From Nanoarchaeota archaeon (lineage in GTDB: Archaea; EX4484-52; LFW-46): DNA of 26,079 nt. The stretch's first letter is position 1. Every line of letters begins with the position of its first letter. The notes under the pieces were generated by a model that had not been told where the DNA came from, searched no databases, and saw only the letters and a list, made by a program, of their open reading frames with translations. A program made the position numbers and the translations under genes. This document shows positions 13,689 through 20,955 of the stretch, piece after piece. Location of the stretch: assembly GCA_018897155.1 (NCBI GenBank), contig JAHILE010000032.1, forward strand, positions 1-26,079, written 5' to 3'.

Positions 13689-13793
13689 GTGACAAAGACG
13701 AGAACTTTATTGTTGAAGAGGCTATTTGTAGTAGGTTATCTTATCTTTGCAGTCCTATTGGGTGTTATCGCCTATAGATTGGTGTTTGTTTGA
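13689..13793 (+). CDS. Possible 34-residue single-span membrane peptide
   Basis: GTG start at 13689 preceded by AAAGGTG at 13678-13684. The product has a basic N-terminus (TKTRTLLLKR) followed by one hydrophobic span of about 21 residues (LFVVGYLIFAVLLGVIAYRL), so N-in orientation is predicted. Such peptides are common in archaeal mobile elements. Short length limits confidence. Confidence 0.4.
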   Translation: MTKTRTLLLKRLFVVGYLIFAVLLGVIAYRLVFV

Positions 13794-13807
13794 TTGGATG
13801 GTAGCCT

Positions 13808-14059
13808 ATGGTTTCCAAACGCAAGCTAAAAGAGATGCTGATGATTGCTCGGCGCATGGGCAACACGCGAGAGATGCGCCGGATAGAAAAGCTTTCAATA
13901 TATGCGAGCGAGGATTGTTCGGATGATGATGTGTTTCTTCGTCAGTCCATTATGGATGATTCTTTTATTCATCGAGAACATATTGAAAAGAAAAAGACGA
14001 AACGATTAAGAAAGCTAAATCCCAACATATCTTTTGTCACTCAAAAAACTGCTATTTAG
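13808..14059 (+). CDS. Basic hypothetical protein, last gene of the element
   Basis: An 83-residue product. The first 30 residues are strongly basic and helical (SKRKLKEMLMIARRMGNTRE), the middle is acidic (SEDCSDDDVF), and the end is basic again (EKKKTKRLRKLNPN). No family recognised. GGATGGT lies just before the ATG. It ends 107 bases before the right attachment repeat. Confidence 0.4.
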   Translation: MVSKRKLKEMLMIARRMGNTREMRRIEKLSIYASEDCSDDDVFLRQSIMDDSFIHREHIEKKKTKRLRKLNPNISFVTQKTAI

Positions 14060-14166
14060 TGAAAAGAGAATAAAAGAAAATCGCTATACTGCGACCATAC
14101 ATAAAAAGTATATAAATCTGCGAATTCTTAATAAATGTAGAGAGATTAGAACATATCAAGACTTCT

Positions 14167-14177
14167 CCTTGGGAGCA
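14167..14177 (+). repeat. attR: displaced tRNA-Glu 3' end
   Basis: CCTTGGGAGCA is identical to the tRNA-Glu 3' end at 6785-6795 in the same orientation. With three more bases to the left 13 of 14 match. Nothing else tRNA-like surrounds it, as expected for the leftover of the original tRNA end. Confidence 0.75.
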
Positions 14178-14541
14178 TATTTTAAGGAATTACAATCCCT
14201 GTCGAACACTACATAATTCAAAAGTATTTAAACATTTTTAATGTTCTCGGTTTTTTCGTTGTTTTTTATTGAAGTGAAAGGATATATTTTAAGAACAAAT
14301 AGAGTTGCTCTCATTTGAGCCAAAACATCCCGCAAAAAAGCGAAAAATCGCCAAAAAGAACGTATTTATATATTTAATCACATAATAGTAGTATCTGATG
14401 ATTTATGAAGAACTATTCAATCAAGCAACATACTCTTTCTGTATTTGATGCATAAAACCATATAATAACGGATTTTGTAGACACAATGGCTTGCATGATT
14501 CAGTTCCATGTGAATTGTTTAACTGTTATGCTCATGGCTTT

Positions 14542-14568
14542 TACCCAACCGCAGCAAGCTGCGGGGTA
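14542..14568 (-). terminator. Hairpin after the Hef gene
   Basis: CCGCAGC/GCTGCGG around two bases, extended by outer TACC/GGTA, seven bases downstream of the Hef stop on the reverse strand. It is the only strong GC hairpin in this AT-rich gap. Confidence 0.5.
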
Positions 14569-14574
14569 GCAGTA

Positions 14575-16878
14575 TTATAAAATATGTTCCCGTTCCACCA
14601 ATCCCTTAATCCTCTTCGCTTTTTCCTCGCCGATGCCTTCAACTTTCTGCAAGCTTTCTTCGCTCGCATTGACAATACGCTTGATTGTCCTAAATCTAGA
14701 AAGAAGCCGCTTTGCAAGCGCAATATTTATTGAAGGAAATCCCGAAATAATGACTTCCTGCTCCTCATTTTCTGACATCGCATGCTTGACGCCTTTGTGC
14801 TGGACACTGCGGTCTAAATTGAGCTGCTCGCGCTTTGCAAGCCCTGCAATCACTTCAGCAGTTTCCTGTATTGACTTTGTCCAGATTATCGGAATGCGAA
14901 AATCAATTGTGATTGAATTAAGCGCTCCCTTAATCGCATTCTGATGAATATTTCTTGTGCTGTAAAGATTCTCGCCCTCAATCACAAGCACAGGCCTTGA
15001 GAAATTCGCCGAAAGCTCCTTGAGTTGCGTAAAAAGCCTGCCGTCAATTATTGACTCAAGAAAATCAGGAACTGTCTTTCGCTCGATACAGACTCTATCA
15101 GAAATCAAAAAATCTCCGACTTCAAGCTGCTTGGTCACGATTTCAACGTCCATATCAACAAGCTCTTTCAATAATTTTGTTTCGCGGATATCTGTAAAAA
15201 TGATCGCTTTATCTTCTTTTTTCGGCGTGGATAATGCGTTTGGCAGCAATAAATTAGAAGTTACTGCCGCACCTGCAAAAGCGCCAAGCGACATCTGCCC
15301 CCCAGCTTGTTCGTCATCAGAAATCTCAATCCCTTCGCTTTTTTCTGCAACGCCCTTATCATTCTTTACATCAATTCCGCCCGCCTCTTTCATTCCCGCA
15401 AGGACTGAGCGCATTTTCTTCTCTCTGCTTTTTGCCACCCAGGTATAAGCTTGATCCATAGTGCCTTTTGCTATTAAAACGTAAACCTCGCCAGCCTTCA
15501 TCCTGCCGGTTCTTCCGCGGCGCTGGATATTCCTTATTTCTGAAGGCACTGCTTCGTAGAAAACAATCAAATCAACCTGCGGAATGTCCAAGCCCTCCTC
15601 CCCAATTGAGGTAGATACAAGCGTGTTATACATCCCATCTCTGAAGTTCTGCAAAGTCTCGAGCTGTTTTTTCTGTGTATTGCCGTTTCTCTGACCGATG
15701 AATTTCACGGGCTTTATCTTATCAGATGCGATTTTGTCGATTATCTTTTCAACAGTGCTCACATACTGGGAAAATATTATAGCTTTTTTGTCAGGAGAAT
15801 TCGCAAGCTTTTCTTCAATAAGCTCTTTCAGCGCCTCAAGCTTTGGATGCTCAAGATTCTGGTCTTTGGCCCAGTCAAGAATCTGCATTGCAGTTTTAAA
15901 ATCATCGTCAGCAAGAATCGATTGGACTGATTTTGTTTTTGTATCTGCGCGAATTTTAGCCACATACTCGCGAAGCTGGCCAAGCCCCTGCGTCTGCAGA
16001 AGCTCGATGCAGTAGTTGAGTTTTATTGCGGCGGAGCATGCTGAAATCGCCTGATAAAGAACAGGATCATGCGTCTCCTGAGCTTTGCGCATTATTTCGC
16101 CCTGCGCCGCAAGAAGGATTCCTTTCCCGGGCCGCTTGCCATAAACAAGGTGTAGTTTTCGAAGATGCTCAATGCGCTTTTCAAACGCCGCCTCAAGCCG
16201 GTTTTTTATTCTTGCAAAATCCTCGGGCAAATCAATCTCAAGCTTGTTAATCTTGATTTCATGGACATACTGTGAAACATCCCGGTCTGTTTCTGTACGC
16301 ACCTCAACATTCTCAATAAAAAGATTTCCGCAGATGCTGCCGATTTTTTCCGCATTGCCTCCGGGCGATGCAGTAAGTCCGAGAATCAGCGGGTTTTTTG
16401 CGCGCTCAGTATATTTTCTTGCAATGAATGTGTATGCGTAGTCGCCGATGGTTCTGTGGGCTTCATCAAATACTATCAGGGAGAAATCATTCAAGTCAAC
16501 AGCATCGGTAATTATGTCGTTCTGGACCACTTGCGGCGTTGCAAAAATCACTGGTGCAGATGTCCAAAGTGTTTTGCGCTCATCTGGCGAGTGTGCGCCA
16601 GTAATAACCTGGAATCCGCTTGCGATAAGGACTTTTTCAAAGCTTGTCCTATGCTGGTCAACAAGCGGCTTTGTCGGTGCAAGGATTAAGACGCGCGAGT
16701 CCTGAAAAGCCTGCAGCCGCATTGCCGCAACTCCAATCGCAATCATTGTTTTCCCTATTCCTGTCGGAAGCACAACAAGGGAGTTTTTGCGCGACGCCGA
16801 GGCTATTATTGTCTCCTGAAAGAGCCTGCGCTCTGCGACATTTTCTTTTATGAGGGGATGAGTAAGAAAATCAGACAT
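14575..16878 (-). CDS. hef: Hef: XPF-family helicase-nuclease
   Basis: Acts on stalled replication forks and branched DNA in archaea, related to FANCM and XPF. The 767 residues match the length of known Hef proteins. The N-terminal superfamily 2 helicase has Walker A PTGIGKT near residue 37, the DEAH box (VFDEAHRTIGDYAY) near 138, motif III LTASPGG, and motif VI QRRGRTGR near 455. After a low-complexity linker comes the ERCC4-type nuclease: VGDFLISDRV with ERK at about 599-601 and D four residues on (the GDx-ERKx3D motif), plus DGRLFTQ. Two helix-hairpin-helix units end the protein (NIALAKRLLSRF and VEGIGEEKAKRIKG). Both activities look intact. The start is supported by a reverse-strand TATA box at 16901-16907, 26 bases upstream. 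Confidence 0.96.
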   Translation of the reverse strand: MSDFLTHPLIKENVAERRLFQETIIASASRKNSLVVLPTGIGKTMIAIGVAAMRLQAFQDSRVLILAPTKPLVDQHRTSFEKVLIASGFQVITGAHSPDERKTLWTSAPVIFATPQVVQNDIITDAVDLNDFSLIVFDEAHRTIGDYAYTFIARKYTERAKNPLILGLTASPGGNAEKIGSICGNLFIENVEVRTETDRDVSQYVHEIKINKLEIDLPEDFARIKNRLEAAFEKRIEHLRKLHLVYGKRPGKGILLAAQGEIMRKAQETHDPVLYQAISACSAAIKLNYCIELLQTQGLGQLREYVAKIRADTKTKSVQSILADDDFKTAMQILDWAKDQNLEHPKLEALKELIEEKLANSPDKKAIIFSQYVSTVEKIIDKIASDKIKPVKFIGQRNGNTQKKQLETLQNFRDGMYNTLVSTSIGEEGLDIPQVDLIVFYEAVPSEIRNIQRRGRTGRMKAGEVYVLIAKGTMDQAYTWVAKSREKKMRSVLAGMKEAGGIDVKNDKGVAEKSEGIEISDDEQAGGQMSLGAFAGAAVTSNLLLPNALSTPKKEDKAIIFTDIRETKLLKELVDMDVEIVTKQLEVGDFLISDRVCIERKTVPDFLESIIDGRLFTQLKELSANFSRPVLVIEGENLYSTRNIHQNAIKGALNSITIDFRIPIIWTKSIQETAEVIAGLAKREQLNLDRSVQHKGVKHAMSENEEQEVIISGFPSINIALAKRLLSRFRTIKRIVNASEESLQKVEGIGEEKAKRIKGLVEREHIL

Positions 16879-16900
16879 ATAATCTAAAATATAGATTAAG

Positions 16901-16907
16901 GTTTATA
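16901..16907 (-). promoter_or_regulatory. TATA box for hef
   Basis: Reads TATAAAC on the reverse strand, centred 26 bases before the ATG at 16878, so a leaderless transcript is expected. Confidence 0.55.
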
Positions 16908-16951
16908 TTGTGGATGGCTTGAGATTGCCGATAGATGCGCGCAGAATCAAC

Positions 16952-16957
16952 TATAAA
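16952..16957 (+). promoter_or_regulatory. TATA box for the AI-2E-type transporter gene
   Basis: TATAAA centred about 27 bases before the ATG at 16982, which decides in favour of this start over the internal ATG at 17072. Confidence 0.55.
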
Positions 16958-16981
16958 TCCCTTCTCGCACAAAAATAATAC

Positions 16982-18157
16982 ATGGCACTGCCAGCATTAC
17001 AAAAGCCGAGAAGGACCCGCGGCGTTTTCAGCCAGACTGAAAAGCTTCGAGTGGAGCGCGAGCGTAACGAGATGAAAACGTCGGACGCGGCTCCGGCGCA
17101 GGAGAAAGAAAAAACGCAAAATTCTGAACCGCGCGCGCACCCAGCAGTATTTATTCTGGCGGTGATTTCTGCACTCGTGCTCCTGTACCCGTTCATTGTA
17201 CCCCTTATGCTTGCAATAATAACTTCATATGTCCTTCGCCCGATAGTAAAGCGCCTTGAAATACACACTCGCTCGTATCACCTTGCTCTCGTCCTGCTTC
17301 TAGCAATTATTGCAGTTCCTATTGCAGCATCTATTTCATACATTTTTACAAATTCCTCACTTTTTTTCAGAGACATTTCCGGAATCGGCAATATTATAAA
17401 GACATCAATTTTTGAGGTTTCTGACGCAATTGCAGCAACAGGTCTTGGAACATACGCAAACTATTTTCTCAGCGCGCAGAATATAACAGAAAAAATAACG
17501 CAGCTTGCAATAAATCTTGCCAATGAATTCATAAAAAATACTCCGATGTATTTGCTTGACTTTGTAATTTACATTTATGCATCTTATCACTTTATGCTGA
17601 GCGGGCCAAAAATAGTGCGATTCATAAAGGAATATGCTTCAACACTATCATCTGAGGATGAGCATTTTATTTCAAGCATAATGCGCGGGTTAAAAAGAAG
17701 CTTTGATGTGCTTTTCCTTTCATATATCACAATGTCGATAATAATGGCTGTTGTCTCTTTCATAGGCTACTCTATTTTCGGCGTTCCGCATGCATTTATT
17801 CTTGCGCTGCTAACGGGCCTATTTGGATTCTTACCCATTCTTGGTGTGTGGATGGTCTACGTTCCGATTGCTGCATACATGTATTATTATCTGGGCAATT
17901 CATTGGCCGCGGCGGGCGTGCTGATTTTCGGCATATCGATGCTTACAATATTCGTTCCCATTATCCTTCAGCCGTATCTTGGGGCGAAAAAATCAGGAGT
18001 GAGCGCACTCACAATACTGCTTGGATTCTTCTCAGGGCCATTGATTTTCGGCGCAAAGGGCCTCTTGCTCGGCCCGATACTATTCGTAATGATTGAAACC
18101 CTCATAGTCGAATATATGCGATACCGGATTGAAAATGCGAAAACAAGCAAAAAGTAG
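16982..18157 (+). CDS. AI-2E family (PerM-like) integral membrane transporter
   Basis: A 391-residue polytopic protein. Hydrophobic segments begin near residue 52 (AVFILAVISALVLLYPFIVP), with the pair LALVLLLAIIAVPIAASISY next; after a long loop comes the typical C-terminal half with SYITMSIIMAVVSFIGYSIF, HAFILALLTGLFGFLPILGV, and LGFFSGPLIFGAKGLLLGPI, which carries the family's G-rich signature (GLFGFLPILG). About eight spans are predicted. Substrates in the family include small signalling molecules and ions; none can be assigned here. The first 45 residues are unusual: Arg/Glu-rich (VFSQTEKLRVERERNEMKTS) and encoded by one copy of the palindromic repeat family, so they look like an insertion at the N-terminus. 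Confidence 0.88.
   Translation: MALPALQKPRRTRGVFSQTEKLRVERERNEMKTSDAAPAQEKEKTQNSEPRAHPAVFILAVISALVLLYPFIVPLMLAIITSYVLRPIVKRLEIHTRSYHLALVLLLAIIAVPIAASISYIFTNSSLFFRDISGIGNIIKTSIFEVSDAIAATGLGTYANYFLSAQNITEKITQLAINLANEFIKNTPMYLLDFVIYIYASYHFMLSGPKIVRFIKEYASTLSSEDEHFISSIMRGLKRSFDVLFLSYITMSIIMAVVSFIGYSIFGVPHAFILALLTGLFGFLPILGVWMVYVPIAAYMYYYLGNSLAAAGVLIFGISMLTIFVPIILQPYLGAKKSGVSALTILLGFFSGPLIFGAKGLLLGPILFVMIETLIVEYMRYRIENAKTSKK
17023..17080 (+). repeat. Palindromic dispersed repeat, copy A (inside a coding region)
   Basis: CGTTTTCA (17023-17030) and TGAAAACG (17073-17080) are exact inverse complements and enclose TTTTCAG/CTGAAAA and the core CTGAAAAGCTTCGAG, then GCGAG and GAGATGA. It encodes part of the atypical N-terminus of the AI-2E-type protein. 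Confidence 0.5.
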
Positions 18158-18229
18158 CCGCACAAACCCCCAAACTAAAGAATATAAGCTTTTTTTGCGC
18201 ATAACACAATATCTAGACAAATGGTGACT

Positions 18230-18285
18230 TAAAAATGAAAATCATCTCATTCAGCTTCGCTACATTCGAAGCTTTTCATTTTTAG
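18230..18285 (-). repeat. Palindromic dispersed repeat, copy B (HAD gene leader)
   Basis: On the reverse strand it reads TGAAAAGCTTCGAA, then GCGAAGCT, then GAGATGATTTTCA. The whole stretch folds as TAAAAATGAAAA against TTTTCATTTTTA (12 pairs) with an inner AGCTTCG/CGAAGCT hairpin. It is bracketed by near-copies of ATGGTGA-(C)T-AAAAATGAAAAT at 18221 and 18291. Confidence 0.5.
18235..18285 (+). CDS. Possible 16-residue Phe-rich leader peptide
   Basis: MKIISFSFATFEAFHF, five Phe in 16, with its own GGTGACT ribosome-binding site at 18223-18229, ending 18 bases before the HAD start. The reading frame coincides with a strong hairpin, which could be chance or an attenuator-like leader. Confidence 0.25.
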   Translation: MKIISFSFATFEAFHF

Positions 18286-18303
18286 ATAATATGGTGATAA
18301 AAA

Positions 18304-18840
18304 ATGAAAATTCTCATAACTGATTTGGAAAACGTCCTGACGAACGATGCTGGCCTTGAAAGCGATGCTATGGATTTTCTTTCAGGCGCACATGAGAAAT
18401 TCTTCATCGTGCTTCTCACAAACCTGCCTGCAAAAAATACACAAGAACGCGTAAAATCCCTCGGGATAACAGGAGTTATAGATTTTGTAATATCTGCGGC
18501 AGATTATGAAATGGCAAAACCGGATTCAAGAATGATAAATGTTCTTCTTGCAATACTTAACGCCGAAACCAAGAAATTCGGAAAAAACGACATGATTCTT
18601 ATAGGTGACAAGCCCGACCGCGACATAAAGCTCGCAAACAATGCGGGCGTCCAATCCATACGCGTAAGGCGTGGAAAACATGCAGCACAAGAGCCGGAAT
18701 ATGCTGATGAAATCGCCAAAGTTGAGGTAAAAAGCCTTGCGGATCTCATACCTATTCTTGGAATAACTATTAAAAAAGAAGAACCGATGGGCGAAAAAAA
18801 GGCGCGAAAAAAACCGCAACACAAAAAGAGCGTAAAATAA
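18304..18840 (+). CDS. HAD-superfamily hydrolase
   Basis: A 178-residue phosphatase-like protein. Motif I is DLENVLT (second acidic residue is Glu instead of the usual Asp), motif II is LLTN, motif III is the Lys in MAKPDSRM, and motif IV is IGDKPDRDIKLANNAG. These are the four catalytic motifs in order, with a small helical cap after motif I. HAD enzymes usually hydrolyse small phosphorylated metabolites; the change in motif I could weaken phosphatase activity. The C-terminal 25 residues are a very basic tail (GEKKARKKPQHKKSVK), which might bind nucleic acid. GGTGAT at 18293-18298 is the ribosome-binding site. Two tandem hairpins follow the stop. Confidence 0.85.
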   Translation: MKILITDLENVLTNDAGLESDAMDFLSGAHEKFFIVLLTNLPAKNTQERVKSLGITGVIDFVISAADYEMAKPDSRMINVLLAILNAETKKFGKNDMILIGDKPDRDIKLANNAGVQSIRVRRGKHAAQEPEYADEIAKVEVKSLADLIPILGITIKKEEPMGEKKARKKPQHKKSVK

Positions 18841-18888
18841 AGAAATTGCCACGGCAATTTCTATCTTTTTCAGTCTCGAACTGAAAAA
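18841..18888 (+). terminator. Two tandem hairpins after the HAD gene
   Basis: AGAAATTGCC/GGCAATTTCT (18841-18862, ten-base arms, two-base gap) begins at the first base after the stop, then TTTTTCAGT/ACTGAAAAA (18866-18888) around a five-base loop. Likely termination or RNA end protection. Confidence 0.55.
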
Positions 18889-18951
18889 TATGCAATTATT
18901 CGTCGCAAGGTCATGAAACTTTTGGGCTGGATTGTGTGAGTTTCAAGCCAT

Positions 18952-18995
18952 TTTCAGCTTGCTGAAAAGCTTCGAGCACAAGCGAGATGATTTCA
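18952..18995 (+). repeat. Palindromic dispersed repeat, copy C
   Basis: TTTTCAGC-TT-GCTGAAAA (18952-18969) overlaps the core CTGAAAAGCTTCGAG (18962-18976), followed by GCGAGATGATTTCA, as in copies A and B. Another hairpin, GCTCCGCG/CGCGGAGC (19002-19023), follows just before the next promoter. Confidence 0.5.
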
Positions 18996-19037
18996 AGGTT
19001 TGCTCCGCGAGAAAGCGCGGAGCCGCACCATTGAAAG

Positions 19038-19045
19038 TATAAATA
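19038..19045 (+). promoter_or_regulatory. TATA box for the coiled-coil gene
   Basis: TATAAATA centred 25-26 bases before the ATG at 19067; leaderless transcript expected. Confidence 0.6.
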
Positions 19046-19066
19046 CCTAATGGAACAATAGTACTT

Positions 19067-19666
19067 ATGGGATTTCTTGAATCTCTTTTTGGGGATAAAA
19101 AACAAAAAGAAATTAATATGCTCAAAGTAACTGTTGAAGGAATACGAGCTCAATTTCTTAAGAGTGCCCTTGAATCTAAAAACGACATAAACCAGATAAT
19201 AAATGTTCTTGCAGATCTTGACCAGGAAATTAAAGGCATTCAGGCATATTTGAGGGCAATCCGCGAATCAGAAGATGAATCAGAAGTAGATATGAATACA
19301 ATAAAAAAACTAGAGACTTTTGGCTTGAGAAACGAAGAAGCGATTAACATATTGAAAAATCGCCTTGACGATATAGAAAAAACAGCGGGCGTTCTAAAGA
19401 TTATGGGCCGGCTTTCTGTAAAGAATTACGACGCAATAAAATCAATGGATTCAAAAGCCAAAAAGCTTGATGCTCTTGAAAAGAACATTCTCGAACACAT
19501 AAAATCGACGCCTGAAGCCGTTGTATCAAAAGATGACTATTTTGAAGAGCTGCGAAGCCTTAAAAAAAGGCTTGATATGCTGGAAAACAATGCTAGATCC
19601 CCTACGCATCCTATGGAAGAAAATATTCTTATCCGCTCTGAAAAAAAGAAGCAAAAAAAACAATGA
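19067..19666 (+). CDS. Coiled-coil protein of unknown function
   Basis: A 199-residue protein, mostly charged amphipathic helix. It opens with MGFLESLFGDKKQKE, a short amphipathic segment that could touch the membrane, then long heptad-like helices (INQIINVLADLDQEIKGIQA, NILKNRLDDIEKTAGVLKIM, AKKLDALEKNILEHIKS, ELRSLKKRLDMLENNA). The C-terminus is a basic tail (RSEKKKQKKQ). There is no transmembrane segment or catalytic motif. The next gene starts 15 bases later on the same strand and encodes a pilin-like membrane protein, so the two probably form one operon. A scaffold or envelope role is inference. Confidence 0.7.
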   Translation: MGFLESLFGDKKQKEINMLKVTVEGIRAQFLKSALESKNDINQIINVLADLDQEIKGIQAYLRAIRESEDESEVDMNTIKKLETFGLRNEEAINILKNRLDDIEKTAGVLKIMGRLSVKNYDAIKSMDSKAKKLDALEKNILEHIKSTPEAVVSKDDYFEELRSLKKRLDMLENNARSPTHPMEENILIRSEKKKQKKQ

Positions 19667-19681
19667 AACTTGCGTGATCTG

Positions 19682-20074
19682 ATGAAAGAACGCAACACAA
19701 CAGGAATTTTTGGCGAAACAAAAAGAAAAGGCCAATTCTTTATACTCAGCGCAGTCATTATGTTGCTTGTACTCTATAGCATATCAAGAACACTGAATTC
19801 AAACTGGAAGACTGATGTGTCGGAAGTGCAGGGAAATGATGCTGCAGAAGCGCTTAATAATATAGCGAATGGAATCAATAGAACAATGAACTTTTCTGAT
19901 CAATCTAATCTTGAAGAAAATTTATACACATTCATCCTCTCTGAAAAAGGCGCGATAGGAGATACATACTCATTGGATTATTTTTTCAACATAACTTATC
20001 CAAATGTTACTGCGAATATAACACTTTCATCAAGAACTTTCTTTGTGAATAAAGAGATGCGATTTGAGAGATGA
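19682..20074 (+). CDS. Pilin-like protein with class III (archaeal prepilin) signal
   Basis: A 130-residue protein. Residues 12-40 show a basic stretch TKRKGQ followed directly by a hydrophobic span FFILSAVIMLLVLYSI. K-G-Q before a hydrophobic helix is the pattern of archaeal prepilin-peptidase substrates (cut after Gly). The extracellular part has several N-x-T/S sequons (NRT, NFS, NIT, NVT, NIT), suited to glycosylation. The usual Glu at position +5 of mature pilins is absent, so it may be a minor pilin or a simple signal-anchor protein. ATG 19682 is preferred over the upstream in-frame TTG at 19670. It follows the coiled-coil gene in one unit. Confidence 0.6.
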   Translation: MKERNTTGIFGETKRKGQFFILSAVIMLLVLYSISRTLNSNWKTDVSEVQGNDAAEALNNIANGINRTMNFSDQSNLEENLYTFILSEKGAIGDTYSLDYFFNITYPNVTANITLSSRTFFVNKEMRFER

Positions 20075-20090
20075 TTTTCGGTTTTGCAAA

Positions 20091-20099
20091 CTATTTATT
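20091..20099 (+). promoter_or_regulatory. TATA box for the acetyltransferase gene
   Basis: CTATTTATT centred about 26 bases before the ATG at 20121; leaderless transcript expected. Confidence 0.45.
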
Positions 20100-20120
20100 G
20101 ACTCCTGCCAAATATAGTTT

Positions 20121-20600
20121 ATGAATATACGAAATGCAACACGTTTAGATGTAATAGCGTGTGCTCGAATTCAAAGAGCTACAGAAAGCTCAAGAATGGA
20201 GTATTCAAGAAAAGCGGAAATGCTAACGCGAAAGTATCTTCAGAGATATTTGAGTAATGATTATTCCACGTTCTTGGTTGCAGAGGATGGTAACGAAACT
20301 ATGGGCCACATAGTTTTCAGTTATGACGAATGGAACAATTCAATACATATTGACCTACTTTTTATCCGGCCGAACCGACAGAATCAAGGCATCGGCTCAA
20401 AACTTATTGATGCAGTTGTTGAAAGAGTGAAAAAGCAAGGCGCAAGAATCATATTCTTAGAAACCAATAAGATGGAAAATGATGCAATTAAGTTTTATAA
20501 GAAAAACGGATTCAGAGTTGCCGGACACATAAACGGAATGTATAATGAGGCACGAGGAGATGCGATTGTGATGAGCAAGGCATTAAATAAGAAAAATTAA
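20121..20600 (+). CDS. GNAT-family N-acetyltransferase
   Basis: A 159-residue acetyl-CoA-dependent transferase. The N-terminal strand-helix IRNATRLDVIACARIQRATE, the strand TFLVAEDGNETMGHIVFSYD, then motif A: IDLLFIRPNRQNQGIGSKLI, which holds the R/Q-x-x-G-x-G/A pyrophosphate-binding loop (QNQGIG). The last part, FLETNKMENDAIKFYKKNGF, is motif B with the common A-x-x-F-Y-x-x-x-G-F helix. All core parts are present at normal length. The substrate cannot be inferred; candidates are an N-terminal amino group or a small molecule. Confidence 0.9.
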   Translation: MNIRNATRLDVIACARIQRATESSRMEYSRKAEMLTRKYLQRYLSNDYSTFLVAEDGNETMGHIVFSYDEWNNSIHIDLLFIRPNRQNQGIGSKLIDAVVERVKKQGARIIFLETNKMENDAIKFYKKNGFRVAGHINGMYNEARGDAIVMSKALNKKN

Positions 20601-20955
20601 TTCGTTCACTTCGTTCTCGGCTTTTTATTCCAATGACGATGATAAATGATTATAAATCCCGCTGGCCGAATAAGAAATAACGCTTCCAAATTGGACAACT
20701 TATAAATATTAAATATATACAGCCTAAAAATGTATATTTTGGAGCATATATTTAAGTTATAATACAATAGCGTCATTTATCTAACTTTTTAAACATTATC
20801 ATTCCCCTTCCTGCCTTTGGACCATATACATCTCGCGCCAATTCATGCTATTACTTAACCGCAGCATCGCTCCGAATAACCAACAATATCCTCATTATTG
20901 TTAATGCAAAATACCACAAAACAAGAATATAAACCACTTTAGACAATTACCACGT
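20601..20955. other. AT-rich intergenic stretch before the RNase J-like gene
   Basis: 355 bases without a gene. It has TATA-like runs GATTATAAATCC (about 20648) and ACTTATAAATATT (about 20699), a small hairpin AACAATA/TATTGTT (20882-20902), and the promoter of the next gene. No tRNA and no clear small-RNA boxes. Confidence 0.5.
20928..20933 (+). promoter_or_regulatory. TATA box for the RNase J-like gene
   Basis: TATAAA centred about 26 bases before the ATG at 20956; leaderless transcript. Confidence 0.6.

Larger units (their letters stand above)
6785..14177. mobile_element. Integrated plasmid-like element in tRNA-Glu
   Basis: Bounded by direct repeats of the tRNA-Glu 3' end (CCTTGGGAGCA at 6785-6795 and 14167-14177; 13 of 14 bases match if three more are included to the left). 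Cargo: an integrase next to the tRNA, two divergent regulators, a primase/helicase replication operon, and many tiny genes with overlapping start and stop codons. Genes for virion structure, packaging or conjugation were not recognised, so a cryptic integrated plasmid or a satellite-type element is the best description. Length about 7.4 kb. Confidence 0.8.
14060..14574. other. Intergenic stretch across the right element boundary
   Basis: AT-rich, without a convincing gene. It holds attR (14167-14177), a TATA-like run TTTATATATTTAAT near 14366 and a terminator-like hairpin at its right edge. Reading frames crossing attR are short and biased to random composition. No tRNA seen. Confidence 0.5.

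Noticed and set aside
14034-14216. Open frame running through attR
   Set aside because: It starts inside another gene, has no ribosome-binding site or TATA spacing, and its composition follows the AT-rich DNA.
14396-14460. C/D box guide RNA candidate
   Set aside because: A TGATGA box is present, but no D box CTGA lies at a suitable distance with a closing stem.
16026-16853. Several forward frames of 70-90 codons
   Set aside because: They lie opposite the Hef helicase, whose motifs are intact, and show no features of their own.
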